From: an uncultured Planctomycetales bacterium
Lineage (GTDB): Bacteria > Planctomycetota > Planctomycetia > Pirellulales > Thermoguttaceae
DNA: 64,000 bases
Assembly: GCA_937889015.1 (NCBI GenBank)
Contig: CALARR010000032.1
Coordinates: 1-64,000, forward strand
Reading direction: 5' to 3'
The position numbers and the translations under genes are program-made. Positions within the stretch are counted from its first letter, which is position 1, and each line of letters opens with the position of its first letter. Shown here one piece after another: positions 1 to 8,182 of this stretch. The notes below the pieces were generated by a model. The model saw only the letters and a program-made list of their open reading frames with translations, made no database searches and was not told the DNA's origin.

Positions 1-24
1 CCCCCCGCAACTGAGGTACTTCGC

Positions 25-2085
25 GTGAAAACCATCCTCACCACCGCGCTCGTCTTGGCCCTTCCCTGCATCGCCGCAGCGAACGACAAGCAACTCACCA
101 ACTCGATCGGGATGAAACTCGTGCGCATCGAACCCGGCAGCTTTCGCATGGGCCAAGCGGGGCCGCCGGCCGACTATCACGTCACGCGCCATCCCGCCAA
201 GTTCGACGACGCCGACTGGGACGAACGCCCCGTGCATCGCGTCACGATCACCGCGCCCTTGCACATCGCTGTCACCGAAGTCACCCTCGGACAATACCGC
301 CAGTTCCAGCCGGAGCACCGCCGCGGCAAGGGCGACGCCGACGAGGCCGTCACCGGCGTGAGCTGGCACGACGCAGTGCAATTCTGCCGCTGGCTCTCCG
401 CCAAAGAGGGACGCCCCTATCGCCTGCCCACCGAGGCCGAATGGGAATATGCCTGCCGCGCGGGCACCGAGACCCTCTTCCACACCGGCAACAGCCTGCC
501 CGACGGATTCCATAAATGGTTCGGCGATTCCGGCGTGCGCGAACGGTTCTTCAAGGGAGCCCCCCTCCCCGCCGAGTATCGCAAAGACATCCGCAATCGC
601 TCCTTGCGCGTGGCCCAGACGCCCGCCAACGCCTGGGGCCTGTTCGATATGCACGGCAATGCCGCCGAGTGGTGCCTGGATTGGTACGGCCCTTACGAAG
701 CGGCTGACCAGACCGACCCGCTGGGCCGCAGCGACGGCGATTTCCGCGTCATCCGCGGCGGCAGCCATTCGGTCTTCACACGCCTGCTCCGCTCGGCCAA
801 CCGCGCCGCCTGGCTGCCCGAGGCCACCAACGACAAGACGGGCTTCCGCGTGGTGCTGGCCGACATGCCGTCAGGGCAACTCCTTCCGCCGGCCGCGCCT
901 CCCTTGAACATGAGCCGCGTCCATCAGACGCCGGCCACCATCCAGCCGGCCCCGGCCGACGTGCCGGTCTTCACCGGGCCCAACCCCTTCGTCAAGATCC
1001 CGCCCGACTCCGCTGGCCCCCTCTTCTCCTGGCACAATCACAGCCCGGCGATCGCCGAATGCCCCAACGGCGACCTGCTGGCCGTATGGTATTCGTGCGT
1101 GGATGAAGCCGGCAGCGAACTGAACAACATCGCCAGCCGGCTGCGTCGCGGGACGACCGAGTGGGAGCCGGCCTCGCCCTTCTGGGATGGGGCCGACGTG
1201 AACGACCACGCGCCCAAGCTGTGGTGGGACGGCCAGCGCACCCTCTTCCACCTGGCGCGCGGCAACACCGAGAACATCATTCGCACCTCCACCGACAACG
1301 GCGCCACCTGGTCCAAAGCGCGCCTCATGCAACCGGTCAGCGAGTTCGGCAACGGCCTGATCCGCACGCGCGAAGGATTCCTCGTCATCACCCAGGACAC
1401 CAAGAGAACCAGCCTCAACATCAGCCGCGACGGCGGCCAGACCTGGACCTTCCCCGACGCCACACGCGGCAAGAGCGACTTCCGCCCCGGCGGCCAGGGT
1501 GTCCGCCACGCCGGCATTCACGCCGGCATCGTGCAGTTGGCCGACGGACGGCTGATGACCCTGAGCCGGCTCAATGAACCCGCCGAACAGGAACCCTTTG
1601 GCTTCACCACGCCCGCCAGCTATTCCAGCGATTGGGGCACCACCTGGACCTACCAGTCCACTCCCTTCCCGGCCATCAGCAGCGTGCAGCGCGCCGTGTT
1701 CTTGCGACTCCGCGAAGGCCCCCTCTTGTTCTGCTCGTTCACCGACCAGTCGCGCGACTGGAACCAGCGCAAAGGACTCCCCTTCAAGGACGCGGCCGGC
1801 GGCCAATTCACGGGCTACGGACTGTTTGCCGCCGTCTCGTTCGACGAGGGCCAGACCTGGCCGCTGCGCCGGCTGCTCACGCCCGGCGGCCCCAGCCGCA
1901 CCGCCAGCGGCATCGATCGCCGCCAGATCACCATCAGCGAGACCCTGGCCGAACCCAGCGGCTATCTGGCCGCCTGCCAGACCCGCGACGGACTGGTCCA
2001 ACTCATCAGCAGCAAGAACCACTACGTCTTCAACCTCGCCTGGCTCAAGCAACTGCCGCCACCTCCGAGGGATGACAAGTCTTGA
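25..2085 (+). CDS. Exported FGE-like domain fused to BNR sialidase
   Basis: The protein has 686 residues, a GTG start and a clear Sec signal peptide (about residues 1-19). Residues about 26-275 form a formylglycine-generating-enzyme (SUMF1/FGE-sulfatase) fold, with the typical start 'NSIGMKLVRIEPGSFRMG', 'RLPTEAEWEYACRAGT' and 'RVIRGGS'. Residues about 315-680 are a sialidase-type beta propeller with four Asp boxes (S-x-D-x-G-x-T-W) near residues 422, 467, 534 and 605. The two cysteines that do the chemistry in true FGE follow the RGGS motif; here that stretch reads SHSVFTRLLR, so it has no cysteine. The N-terminal half is therefore probably a binding or structural module and not a sulfatase activator. 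The likely role is hydrolysis of a terminal sugar outside the cytoplasm. The substrate is not evident from the sequence. A sugar kinase follows. Confidence 0.8.
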   Translation: MKTILTTALVLALPCIAAANDKQLTNSIGMKLVRIEPGSFRMGQAGPPADYHVTRHPAKFDDADWDERPVHRVTITAPLHIAVTEVTLGQYRQFQPEHRRGKGDADEAVTGVSWHDAVQFCRWLSAKEGRPYRLPTEAEWEYACRAGTETLFHTGNSLPDGFHKWFGDSGVRERFFKGAPLPAEYRKDIRNRSLRVAQTPANAWGLFDMHGNAAEWCLDWYGPYEAADQTDPLGRSDGDFRVIRGGSHSVFTRLLRSANRAAWLPEATNDKTGFRVVLADMPSGQLLPPAAPPLNMSRVHQTPATIQPAPADVPVFTGPNPFVKIPPDSAGPLFSWHNHSPAIAECPNGDLLAVWYSCVDEAGSELNNIASRLRRGTTEWEPASPFWDGADVNDHAPKLWWDGQRTLFHLARGNTENIIRTSTDNGATWSKARLMQPVSEFGNGLIRTREGFLVITQDTKRTSLNISRDGGQTWTFPDATRGKSDFRPGGQGVRHAGIHAGIVQLADGRLMTLSRLNEPAEQEPFGFTTPASYSSDWGTTWTYQSTPFPAISSVQRAVFLRLREGPLLFCSFTDQSRDWNQRKGLPFKDAAGGQFTGYGLFAAVSFDEGQTWPLRRLLTPGGPSRTASGIDRRQITISETLAEPSGYLAACQTRDGLVQLISSKNHYVFNLAWLKQLPPPPRDDKS

Positions 2086-2110
2086 ACGACCAGGGGCTTT
2101 GCCTCACAAT

Positions 2111-2196
2111 AGGAACCTGTCCCAGAACTCTCCCAGCCAGGTCGGCCGGCCCAGCGAGACTGCGTTGCCGACACGTTCTGGGACCGGCTCCAAAGG
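2111..2196 (+). repeat. TIR element copy 1 (about 85 bp family)
   Basis: The copy begins near CCTGTCCCAGAAC and ends with CGTTCTGGGACCGGCTC, so its ends pair with each other. The core contains GTCGGCCGGCCCAGC. It lies between the sialidase gene and the sugar kinase gene. Other copies are at 15882, 17167, 17683, 35715 and 55229. Confidence 0.8.
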
Positions 2197-2374
2197 GTCT
2201 TTCCTTCTGCCGGGTCCCCCTGTGGTCCGCGGACGCCTCGTTGCAGGCCGTGCCCAACGGTGCGGCGCCCTGACCCGAGTGCGCGTCGGAAGGAGATGAA
2301 CGCCGAATCGGGCGCGCGTCGGAAAAGCCTCTGGCCCGGCATCCTTAACCATCAAACATACCAGGAGATAAGCT

Positions 2375-3466
2375 ATGAACCGTGTCGTGACCTTCGGCGA
2401 GATCATGGGCCGCATGACGCCGGGCGGCTTCCTGCGATTCCGCCAGTCCCTGCCCGGCCCCCTGCACTGCACCTTTGCCGGGGCCGAGGCCTCGGTGGCG
2501 GCCTCGATCGCCTATTTCGGCGGCGATGCAACCTTCGTCACGGCCCTCCCTTCCCACGCCATCGCCGATGCCTGCGTGGCCAACCTCAAAGCCATGGGCC
2601 TCGACACGCGCCACATCGTGCGCAGCAAGCAAGGCCGCCTCGGACTCTACTTCCTCGAAACCGGCGCCAATCAACGCCCCAGCAACGTGATCTATGACCG
2701 CGACGGCTCCTCCATCGCCTTGACGCCCGCCGAACAGTACCACTGGTCCGACATCTTCTCCGGCGCGGCCTGGTTCCACATCTCGGGCATCACGCCGGCC
2801 CTCTCGGCCACCGCCAGCAAGGCGGCCCTGGCCGCGGTCAAGGAAGCCCGCTCCCGCGGGGTCACCGTCTCCTGCGATCTGAACTTCCGCCGCAAACTCT
2901 GGAATTGGGCCCCCGGCGTCAAACCCGAGGAACTGGCCCAGAAAACCATGCGCCAGCTCCTGGCCTATGTGGATGTGGTGATCGGCAACGAGGAAGATGC
3001 GGGCGAGGTACTGGGCATCCACGCCCAGGGCAGCGACGTGCAATCCGGACACCTGGCGATCGACAAGTACCCCGACGTGGCGCGCCAGATCGTCGCCCAG
3101 TTCCCGCACGTCTCCTACGTGGCGATCACCTTGCGCGAGAGCATCTCGGCCTCGCACAACAACTGGGGAGCCATGCTCTACGATGCACGCGCCACGCGCG
3201 CCTTCTTCGCCCCCTCCAACAACGGCCAGTACCAGCCCTACCCGATCACGCACATCGTCGATCGCGTGGGAGCCGGCGACGCCTTTGCGGCCGGCCTGAT
3301 CTTCGCGCGCGTTACGCCCGAGTTGAGCAACCCGCAGACGGCCGTCTCCTTCGCCGCGGCGGCCTCCTGCCTGGCGCACTCCATTTCCGGCGACTTCAAT
3401 TTCTCCAGTCGTGCGGAGGTCGAGTCCCTGATGCGCGGCTCGGCGTCCGGACGTGTCGTGCGCTAG
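2375..3466 (+). CDS. PfkB-family sugar kinase, 2-dehydro-3-deoxygluconokinase type
   Basis: This is a 363-residue ribokinase-fold (PfkB) kinase that probably phosphorylates 2-keto-3-deoxygluconate or a related sugar acid in the cytoplasm. The N-terminus (VTFGEIMGRMTPGG) is typical of KdgK-like members. The sugar-binding segment contains FAGAEASVAASIAYFGG. The anion-hole and catalytic motif DRVGAGDAFAAG lies near residue 295-306, with its Asp as the catalytic base; the canonical DTxGAGD threonine is replaced. A good Shine-Dalgarno (AGGAG, about 7 bp upstream) fixes the ATG. It may take products released by the upstream sialidase-type enzyme, but the two genes are 289 bp apart, so an operon is uncertain. 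The KDG specificity is inferred from overall resemblance. Confidence 0.85.
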   Translation: MNRVVTFGEIMGRMTPGGFLRFRQSLPGPLHCTFAGAEASVAASIAYFGGDATFVTALPSHAIADACVANLKAMGLDTRHIVRSKQGRLGLYFLETGANQRPSNVIYDRDGSSIALTPAEQYHWSDIFSGAAWFHISGITPALSATASKAALAAVKEARSRGVTVSCDLNFRRKLWNWAPGVKPEELAQKTMRQLLAYVDVVIGNEEDAGEVLGIHAQGSDVQSGHLAIDKYPDVARQIVAQFPHVSYVAITLRESISASHNNWGAMLYDARATRAFFAPSNNGQYQPYPITHIVDRVGAGDAFAAGLIFARVTPELSNPQTAVSFAAAASCLAHSISGDFNFSSRAEVESLMRGSASGRVVR

Positions 3467-3475
3467 AAGCACAAA

Positions 3476-3536
3476 GCGGATCGCTGACTGCGGATAGCTA
3501 GTCGCTGATAGCTCTCAGCCCATAGCTGACCGCGCA
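3476..3536. repeat. Low-complexity AGCTGATAGC-type tract
   Basis: The short tract is built from overlapping variants of CGGATAGCTAG, CGCTGATAGCTC and CATAGCTGACC. It resembles the CAGCTTTCAGC tracts near 13610, 56660, 57040 and 60545 and sits between the convergent kinase and cytochrome genes. Confidence 0.5.
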
Positions 3537-3559
3537 TTGCGCGCAGCCGACAACCGTCC

Positions 3560-4150
3560 TCACGGCTTGACCTCTTCCTTGCGCACGATCAGTTCGCGCG
3601 TCTTCTTGTCCCACTGCACGGTGCGGAAGGGGCGGCGATGCTGGCCGTGGCAATCCGTGCACACCACGTCGTCCGGGTTCGTCTTCTGGGGGCAACGCTG
3701 CTTCCAGGTGGCGATGACCTTGCGCGCCGGCGCCAAGTGATCCTCGTGGCACTTCTGACAGGCCGCGTCAATCTCGGCCGCAGCGTACATCACGTCCGGT
3801 GGGGTGACATTATCTTCGTCATCGCGGTGCGCGTGCGATGGCCCGTGGCATTTCACGCAACTCACGTTGGCCTTGAGGTGCCACCCCACCATCTGTTCTT
3901 CACGATAGTCCCCGTGGCACACGTAACAGGACTCGTTCTCCGCCGCGGCCGCATTCGCGGCCGGATTCGCGGCCGGCCCCGCCTGCGGCGCCAGGCGCGG
4001 GGCCTTCTTGTCCACGATCAACGGCGGCAGCCCAGACTTCCCCGCCGGCTCGCCGGCCTGGACTGCCAGTTGCGCGCCGCCGGAACGATAAGCCATCACG
4101 GCCATCGCCAGCCCGAGTGCTGCGATCGCCCACATCGATGCCTGTTTCAT
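3560..4150 (-). CDS. Exported tetraheme cytochrome c
   Basis: The protein has about 196 residues. An ATG at the start of MKQASMWAIAALG is preferred over an upstream TTG because it opens a clean signal or anchor helix. A Pro/Ala-rich linker follows, then four CxxCH heme sites at about residues 75 (CYVCH), 98 (CVKCH), 131 (CQKCH) and 164 (CTDCH). The spacing and size suit a small periplasmic multiheme electron carrier. It lies 51 bp downstream of the Tat-exported aldo/keto reductase on the same strand, so the two are probably cotranscribed and may form one redox pathway. The partner and electron acceptor cannot be read from the sequence. Confidence 0.82.
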   Translation of the reverse strand: MKQASMWAIAALGLAMAVMAYRSGGAQLAVQAGEPAGKSGLPPLIVDKKAPRLAPQAGPAANPAANAAAAENESCYVCHGDYREEQMVGWHLKANVSCVKCHGPSHAHRDDEDNVTPPDVMYAAAEIDAACQKCHEDHLAPARKVIATWKQRCPQKTNPDDVVCTDCHGQHRRPFRTVQWDKKTRELIVRKEEVKP

Positions 4151-4201
4151 AAGTTGACTCTCAGCGATCCGCAATCCGAGTCACGCTCGATCCTTGTTCC
4201 G

Positions 4202-5311
4202 TCAAACCCGATCCCAATCCTTCAGCCACTGATAGTGGTACGGCAGGTTCGCCCAGGCACGATCCACGGCCGCGTCCAGCCGAGCCTTCTCGTCCTTGTC
4301 CAACGCGCGCCGCTCGGCCACCGCCAAAGCCATGTTGTCCACCTGGGCCGGCGTAATCATCCCCGGAATCGGCGCGGTGATCACCGGGTTGCAGAGAATG
4401 TAGCGAATCGTGAGTCGGGCAATCTCGTTGTCGGCCGCCTCGTGAGCATTGGCGGGCGAGCTGTCCCCCTTGAACAGCGAACCGCTGGCAAAGGGCTTGA
4501 TGCCGAACCAGGCCACATCGTGCTTCTTCATCGTCGCCCACAAGCCGTTCTCGTCTTCCACCACTGTGGTCTTGGCCGTATAAGGCGTCACGACCACGTC
4601 CATGGCCCGGGGATACGTCTCGATCAGCTTCTTGATGTGCGGCCGATCGTGCGAGGAGATGCCCGTGAATCGCGCCCGGCCGCTCTGCTTGGCCCAATCC
4701 AGGGCCTTGGCCAAGGCGTCCAACTCGGCGTCCGTGTGCTTACTGGACTGCTCGTGGCAGGTGACCCGCCACACATCGACATAGTCCAACCCGGCCGTCT
4801 TCAGGCCGTTGTCGAAGCTCTCCTTGAGCTTTTCGAACGTCCGCCACTCGGGCCGGCGGATCTCGTTCTGATACCACGAGTAGTGCAGGTGCATCCGATC
4901 GCGGCGCCCCTTGAGAGCCTTGGCATACATCTGCACCTCTTCGCCGGTGCAGGCGTCGATGTGATTGATGCCCCGCTCGATGCAGCGCGTGACCACGTCG
5001 TAACGATTCTTCTCGAAGTCAGGATGATCGAGCTTGGCACTCAACCAGCTCTTGCCCTGAAACAGCCCCGGCACCACCTTGTCTACGCGCTTCCAGTGCC
5101 CGCCCAGACAGACGCACGACGTCATCCATCCAGTCCGGCCGCAACGACGATACTCCATGTCGGGATTGTAGTTGAGGATCTTGCTCGTGTCGGCCTTCTC
5201 CGGGTTGCCGGCATGCACGGTGGGAATGGCGACCAGGCCAGTGGCCACCCCTGCGGCCATCGTGGCCGAGTCGCGCACGAAATCCCGACGAGTGATTCTG
5301 TTGTCTGTCAT
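4202..5311 (-). CDS. Tat-exported aldo/keto reductase family protein, atypical active site
   Basis: The protein has 369 residues with a twin-arginine signal (TRRDFVRD, then a hydrophobic stretch to about residue 33). The body is an aldo/keto reductase TIM barrel: 'RRCGRTGWMTS', 'IERGINHIDACTGEE', 'ALKGRRDRM', 'GLDYVDVWRV', 'ARFTGISSHD' and a C-terminal 'PIPGM' cofactor-loop segment. In the usual Asp-Tyr-Lys-His tetrad only the Asp of HIDA and a possible His (VTCHEQ) are evident. The Tyr position is replaced in CTGEE, and the usual T-K after ALKGxRD reads LHYSW. It may be a non-classical reductase or a binding protein. Export plus a downstream tetraheme cytochrome suggests electron transfer outside the cytoplasm. 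Family assignment is firm; activity is not. Confidence 0.82.
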   Translation of the reverse strand: MTDNRITRRDFVRDSATMAAGVATGLVAIPTVHAGNPEKADTSKILNYNPDMEYRRCGRTGWMTSCVCLGGHWKRVDKVVPGLFQGKSWLSAKLDHPDFEKNRYDVVTRCIERGINHIDACTGEEVQMYAKALKGRRDRMHLHYSWYQNEIRRPEWRTFEKLKESFDNGLKTAGLDYVDVWRVTCHEQSSKHTDAELDALAKALDWAKQSGRARFTGISSHDRPHIKKLIETYPRAMDVVVTPYTAKTTVVEDENGLWATMKKHDVAWFGIKPFASGSLFKGDSSPANAHEAADNEIARLTIRYILCNPVITAPIPGMITPAQVDNMALAVAERRALDKDEKARLDAAVDRAWANLPYHYQWLKDWDRV

Positions 5312-5506
5312 GCCACGTACTCCTGAGACGGACGAGGTGGGAAACCAGCCACGCGCGTAGCCCTATCCACCGGTGATGCTAGCCCGCCCCCTGGAGGGCC
5401 GTCAATATTCCCCGGCCTGCCGCCAGGCGTGTATATTACGAATGCCGTCTTCGTAACAAACGCAACCGCTGGGCAGCACGGCTTGGCCAAAGTATGATCG
5501 AATCAT

Positions 5507-6961
5507 TTGGCGGTGGAGCAATCGACCCTCGTGACTGACGTACAGCAATCTCCCCGGCGTGTGGCTGTGATCGGCGGCGGCATCAGTGGCCTGGCCGCCG
5601 CGCACCGGCTGATCGAGTTGGATCCCCTGTGCCAACCCGTGCTGTTTGAGGCCACGGCCCGCTTGGGCGGCGTGATCCACACGCTCGACGAGCACGGCTT
5701 CCAGGTCGAGCAGAGCGCCGATAACTTCATCACCACCGTTCCCTGGGGCGTGGACCTCTGCCGCCGGCTGGGCCTGGGCGACGAGCTGATCCAGACCAAT
5801 GCCGCCTACCGCCAGACGTTCGTGGTCCGCCGCGGCCGGCTCTACAAGCTGCCCGACGGATTCCTGATGATGGCCCCCAGCCGGCTTTGGCCGCTGGCTG
5901 TCACGCCCATCCTCAGCCCCTGGGGCAAGCTCCGCGCCGCCGTCGAGTACTTCCTCCCCCCGCGCCGCGACGACGACGACGAAAGCATGGCCCACTTCGT
6001 CCGCCGCCGCCTGGGCCGCGAGGTCTTCGACCGCCTGGTGGAACCCCTGGTCAGCGCCGTTTACGCGGCCGACATGGAACGGCTCAGCCTCCTGGCCACG
6101 CTCTCCCAGTTCCGCGACATGGAGCGGACCCACGGCAGCCTGATCCGCGCCATGCGCAAACGCATGGCCGCTCAGCCCAAGCAGACCGCCGGCGACAGCG
6201 GCGCGCGCTACAGCATGTTCGTCACTCCGCGCCGCGGCCTGTCGAGCATCGTCGAGGCGATGGCCCACCGCCTGCCCCCAGGCAGCCTGCGGCTGAGCAC
6301 GCCCGTCGAACGCATCCAGCGCGCACCGCACGGCGGCTGGCTGGTGCATTCGGCCGCCGCGCCGCCGCAGCCCTTCGACGCCCTGATCCTCGCCACGCCG
6401 GCCTACGTCGCCGCCCGATTGCTGGAAACCATCGACGGCCAATTGGCCGCCGATCTGGCCGGAATCGAGCACTCGGGCACGGCGATCGTTTCCGTCGGCT
6501 ACGACCGCCAGCAGGTCGCGCATCCGCTGGACGGGATGGGCATGGTCGTGCCCTCCGTGGAACACAGCCCGCTCCTGGCCTGCAGCTTCAGCAGCCAGAA
6601 ATACGTGCACCGCGCCCCGGAAGGAAAGCTGCTGCTGCGCGTCTTCGCTGGCGGGGCGCGCCGCCCGGAACTGGCCGAGATGGACGACCAGCCGCTGCAA
6701 GAACTGCTCCTGGGCGAACTGTCGCGGTTGCTGGGCATCCGCGGCGAGCCCCTCTATCGCAACGTGGCCCATTGGCCGCGAACCATGCCCCAGTATCACG
6801 TGGGCCACACGCGTCTGGTGCAACGCATCGAGGCCCACGCCGCAGCCCTGCCCGATTTCGGCCTGGCCGGCAATGCCTTCCACGGCGTCGGCCTTCCCCA
6901 TTGCATCCACAGCGGCGAACAAGCGGCCCAGCGCGTGCTCCAACAGACCACCGCCCCCTGA
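5507..6961 (+). CDS. hemG: HemG/HemY-type protoporphyrinogen/coproporphyrinogen III oxidase
   Basis: This FAD-dependent oxidase, up to 484 residues, acts late in heme synthesis. The N-terminal dinucleotide-binding motif is RRVAVIGGGISGLAAAHRL, followed by 'ARLGGVIHTLDEHGFQVEQSADNF', which is typical of HemY-family oxidases. The C-terminus 'LAGNAFHGVGLPHCIHSGEQAA' is the second FAD-binding segment. Length fits the family. No ATG opens the frame: TTG at 5507, GTG at 5513 and GTG at 5531 are all possible. The GTG at 5531 has GGAG 11 bp upstream and leaves only a short lead to the FAD motif. Whether the enzyme uses coproporphyrinogen or protoporphyrinogen cannot be decided here. An SGNH esterase gene follows after 20 bp. 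Confidence 0.87.
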   Translation: MAVEQSTLVTDVQQSPRRVAVIGGGISGLAAAHRLIELDPLCQPVLFEATARLGGVIHTLDEHGFQVEQSADNFITTVPWGVDLCRRLGLGDELIQTNAAYRQTFVVRRGRLYKLPDGFLMMAPSRLWPLAVTPILSPWGKLRAAVEYFLPPRRDDDDESMAHFVRRRLGREVFDRLVEPLVSAVYAADMERLSLLATLSQFRDMERTHGSLIRAMRKRMAAQPKQTAGDSGARYSMFVTPRRGLSSIVEAMAHRLPPGSLRLSTPVERIQRAPHGGWLVHSAAAPPQPFDALILATPAYVAARLLETIDGQLAADLAGIEHSGTAIVSVGYDRQQVAHPLDGMGMVVPSVEHSPLLACSFSSQKYVHRAPEGKLLLRVFAGGARRPELAEMDDQPLQELLLGELSRLLGIRGEPLYRNVAHWPRTMPQYHVGHTRLVQRIEAHAAALPDFGLAGNAFHGVGLPHCIHSGEQAAQRVLQQTTAP

Positions 6962-6981
6962 AACCCGACCACGGCCCCCTC

Positions 6982-8112
6982 ATGAACCGACCCATCCGAC
7001 TCGCCGCCTTGATCCTCTTGCTGGCCCCACTTTCGGCGCGCGCGGCAAAGCCCGCGCCCGGCCCCGCGCTCCAACTCACCCTGCCGCCGGAGGTCTACGC
7101 GGTGGTCGGCCAGCCGATGAGCATCTACTACGACAACATCGTGCTCACCGAAACGCCCCAGGACTACCGCTTCCGCTTCGATGGCCCCATCGGCCAACAA
7201 GAGGATCGCCGCTGGACTGTCCAGCCCCAAGCGGCCCACGTCGGCCCGCATCGACTGACGGTCTCCGTGTCGGACAACAGCGGCCGCACGCTGGGCCAGG
7301 CCAGCACGGCGCTCCGCGTGATCCCAGCCAATGCCGGGCAAACACGCTCCGTCAAGCTCTTGATCATCGGCGACAGCCTCACCGCAGCCACCACCTACTC
7401 CAACCAGATCGCGAGCCTGCTCTCACTGCCCGGCAATCCCCAGTGGACCATGCTCGGCACCAACCGCCCGGCCAGTGCAGCCCAAGGCGTGCAACACGAA
7501 GGCTACGGCGGCTGGACCTGGAACGCTTTCGTCACGCGTTTCAAGCCCGACGCGCCTCCATCGGGCAAGGGACGCAACAGCCCCTTCGTCTTCGCCGGCA
7601 GCGACGGCCAGCCTGCCCTGGACCTGCCGCGCTACTTCCGCGACTCCTGCCAGGAGCAAGTGCCCGACTACGTGACGATCATGCTCGGCATCAATGACTG
7701 CTTTGGCCTGAAGCCCGACGATCCGGCCGCCATCGACGCCGGCATCGACAAGATGTTCCAGCATGCCGACACGCTGCTTGCCGCCCTGCGCCAGGCCGCG
7801 CCGCAGGCCGAAATCGGGCTCTGCCTGACCACGCCCCCCAATGCGCGCGAGTCCGGATTCGAAGCCAACTACAAGGGCCGTTATCACCGCTGGGGCTGGA
7901 AACGCATCCAGCACCAACTGGTGCAGCGCCAGTTGCAGCACTTCGCCACGCGCCAGAAGGACAAGCTCTTCATCGTCCCCACGGAACTCAATCTCGATCC
8001 TTGGGACGGCTACCCCGAGAACAACGGCGTGCATCCCAACGCAGAGGGCTACAAGCAGATCGGCGATAGCATCTACGCCTGGCTCAAGTCGCGCCTGGCG
8101 GAACCGCAATAA
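6982..8112 (+). CDS. Exported SGNH/GDSL-family hydrolase
   Basis: The protein has 376 residues with a Sec signal (MNRPIRLAALILLLAPLSARA). Residues about 30-115 look like a beta-sandwich binding domain. The SGNH hydrolase domain begins with LLIIGDSLTAATTY (nucleophile Ser near residue 132), has GYGGWTW for the oxyanion glycine, GINDCF for the Asn, and ends with NNGVHPNAEGY (His near residue 351). The acid usually found three residues before that His is Asn here (N-G-V-H in place of D-G-V-H). The role is probably deacetylation or deacylation of an extracellular glycan or ester. The start is 20 bp after the oxidase stop, so the two may share a transcript. Confidence 0.8.
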   Translation: MNRPIRLAALILLLAPLSARAAKPAPGPALQLTLPPEVYAVVGQPMSIYYDNIVLTETPQDYRFRFDGPIGQQEDRRWTVQPQAAHVGPHRLTVSVSDNSGRTLGQASTALRVIPANAGQTRSVKLLIIGDSLTAATTYSNQIASLLSLPGNPQWTMLGTNRPASAAQGVQHEGYGGWTWNAFVTRFKPDAPPSGKGRNSPFVFAGSDGQPALDLPRYFRDSCQEQVPDYVTIMLGINDCFGLKPDDPAAIDAGIDKMFQHADTLLAALRQAAPQAEIGLCLTTPPNARESGFEANYKGRYHRWGWKRIQHQLVQRQLQHFATRQKDKLFIVPTELNLDPWDGYPENNGVHPNAEGYKQIGDSIYAWLKSRLAEPQ

Positions 8113-8150
8113 CGCACCGCGCCCCGCCATCGACGCGCAGCCAACCGCAT

Positions 8151-8180
8151 GCCTCAGTGCCTCAGTGCCTCAGTGCCTCC
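8151..8180. repeat. Tandem GCCTCAGT microsatellite
   Basis: Three perfect 8-bp units plus a partial fourth lie between the converging SGNH and large exported-protein genes. The tract resembles the longer TGCCTCTG tracts at 57100-57225 and 60592-60652. Confidence 0.75.
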
Positions 8181-8182
8181 CC

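Noticed and set aside
5887..8112. 741-codon plus frame covering the SGNH gene
   Set aside because: The first part is an out-of-frame reading of the porphyrinogen oxidase; the signal peptide at 6982 marks the real start.
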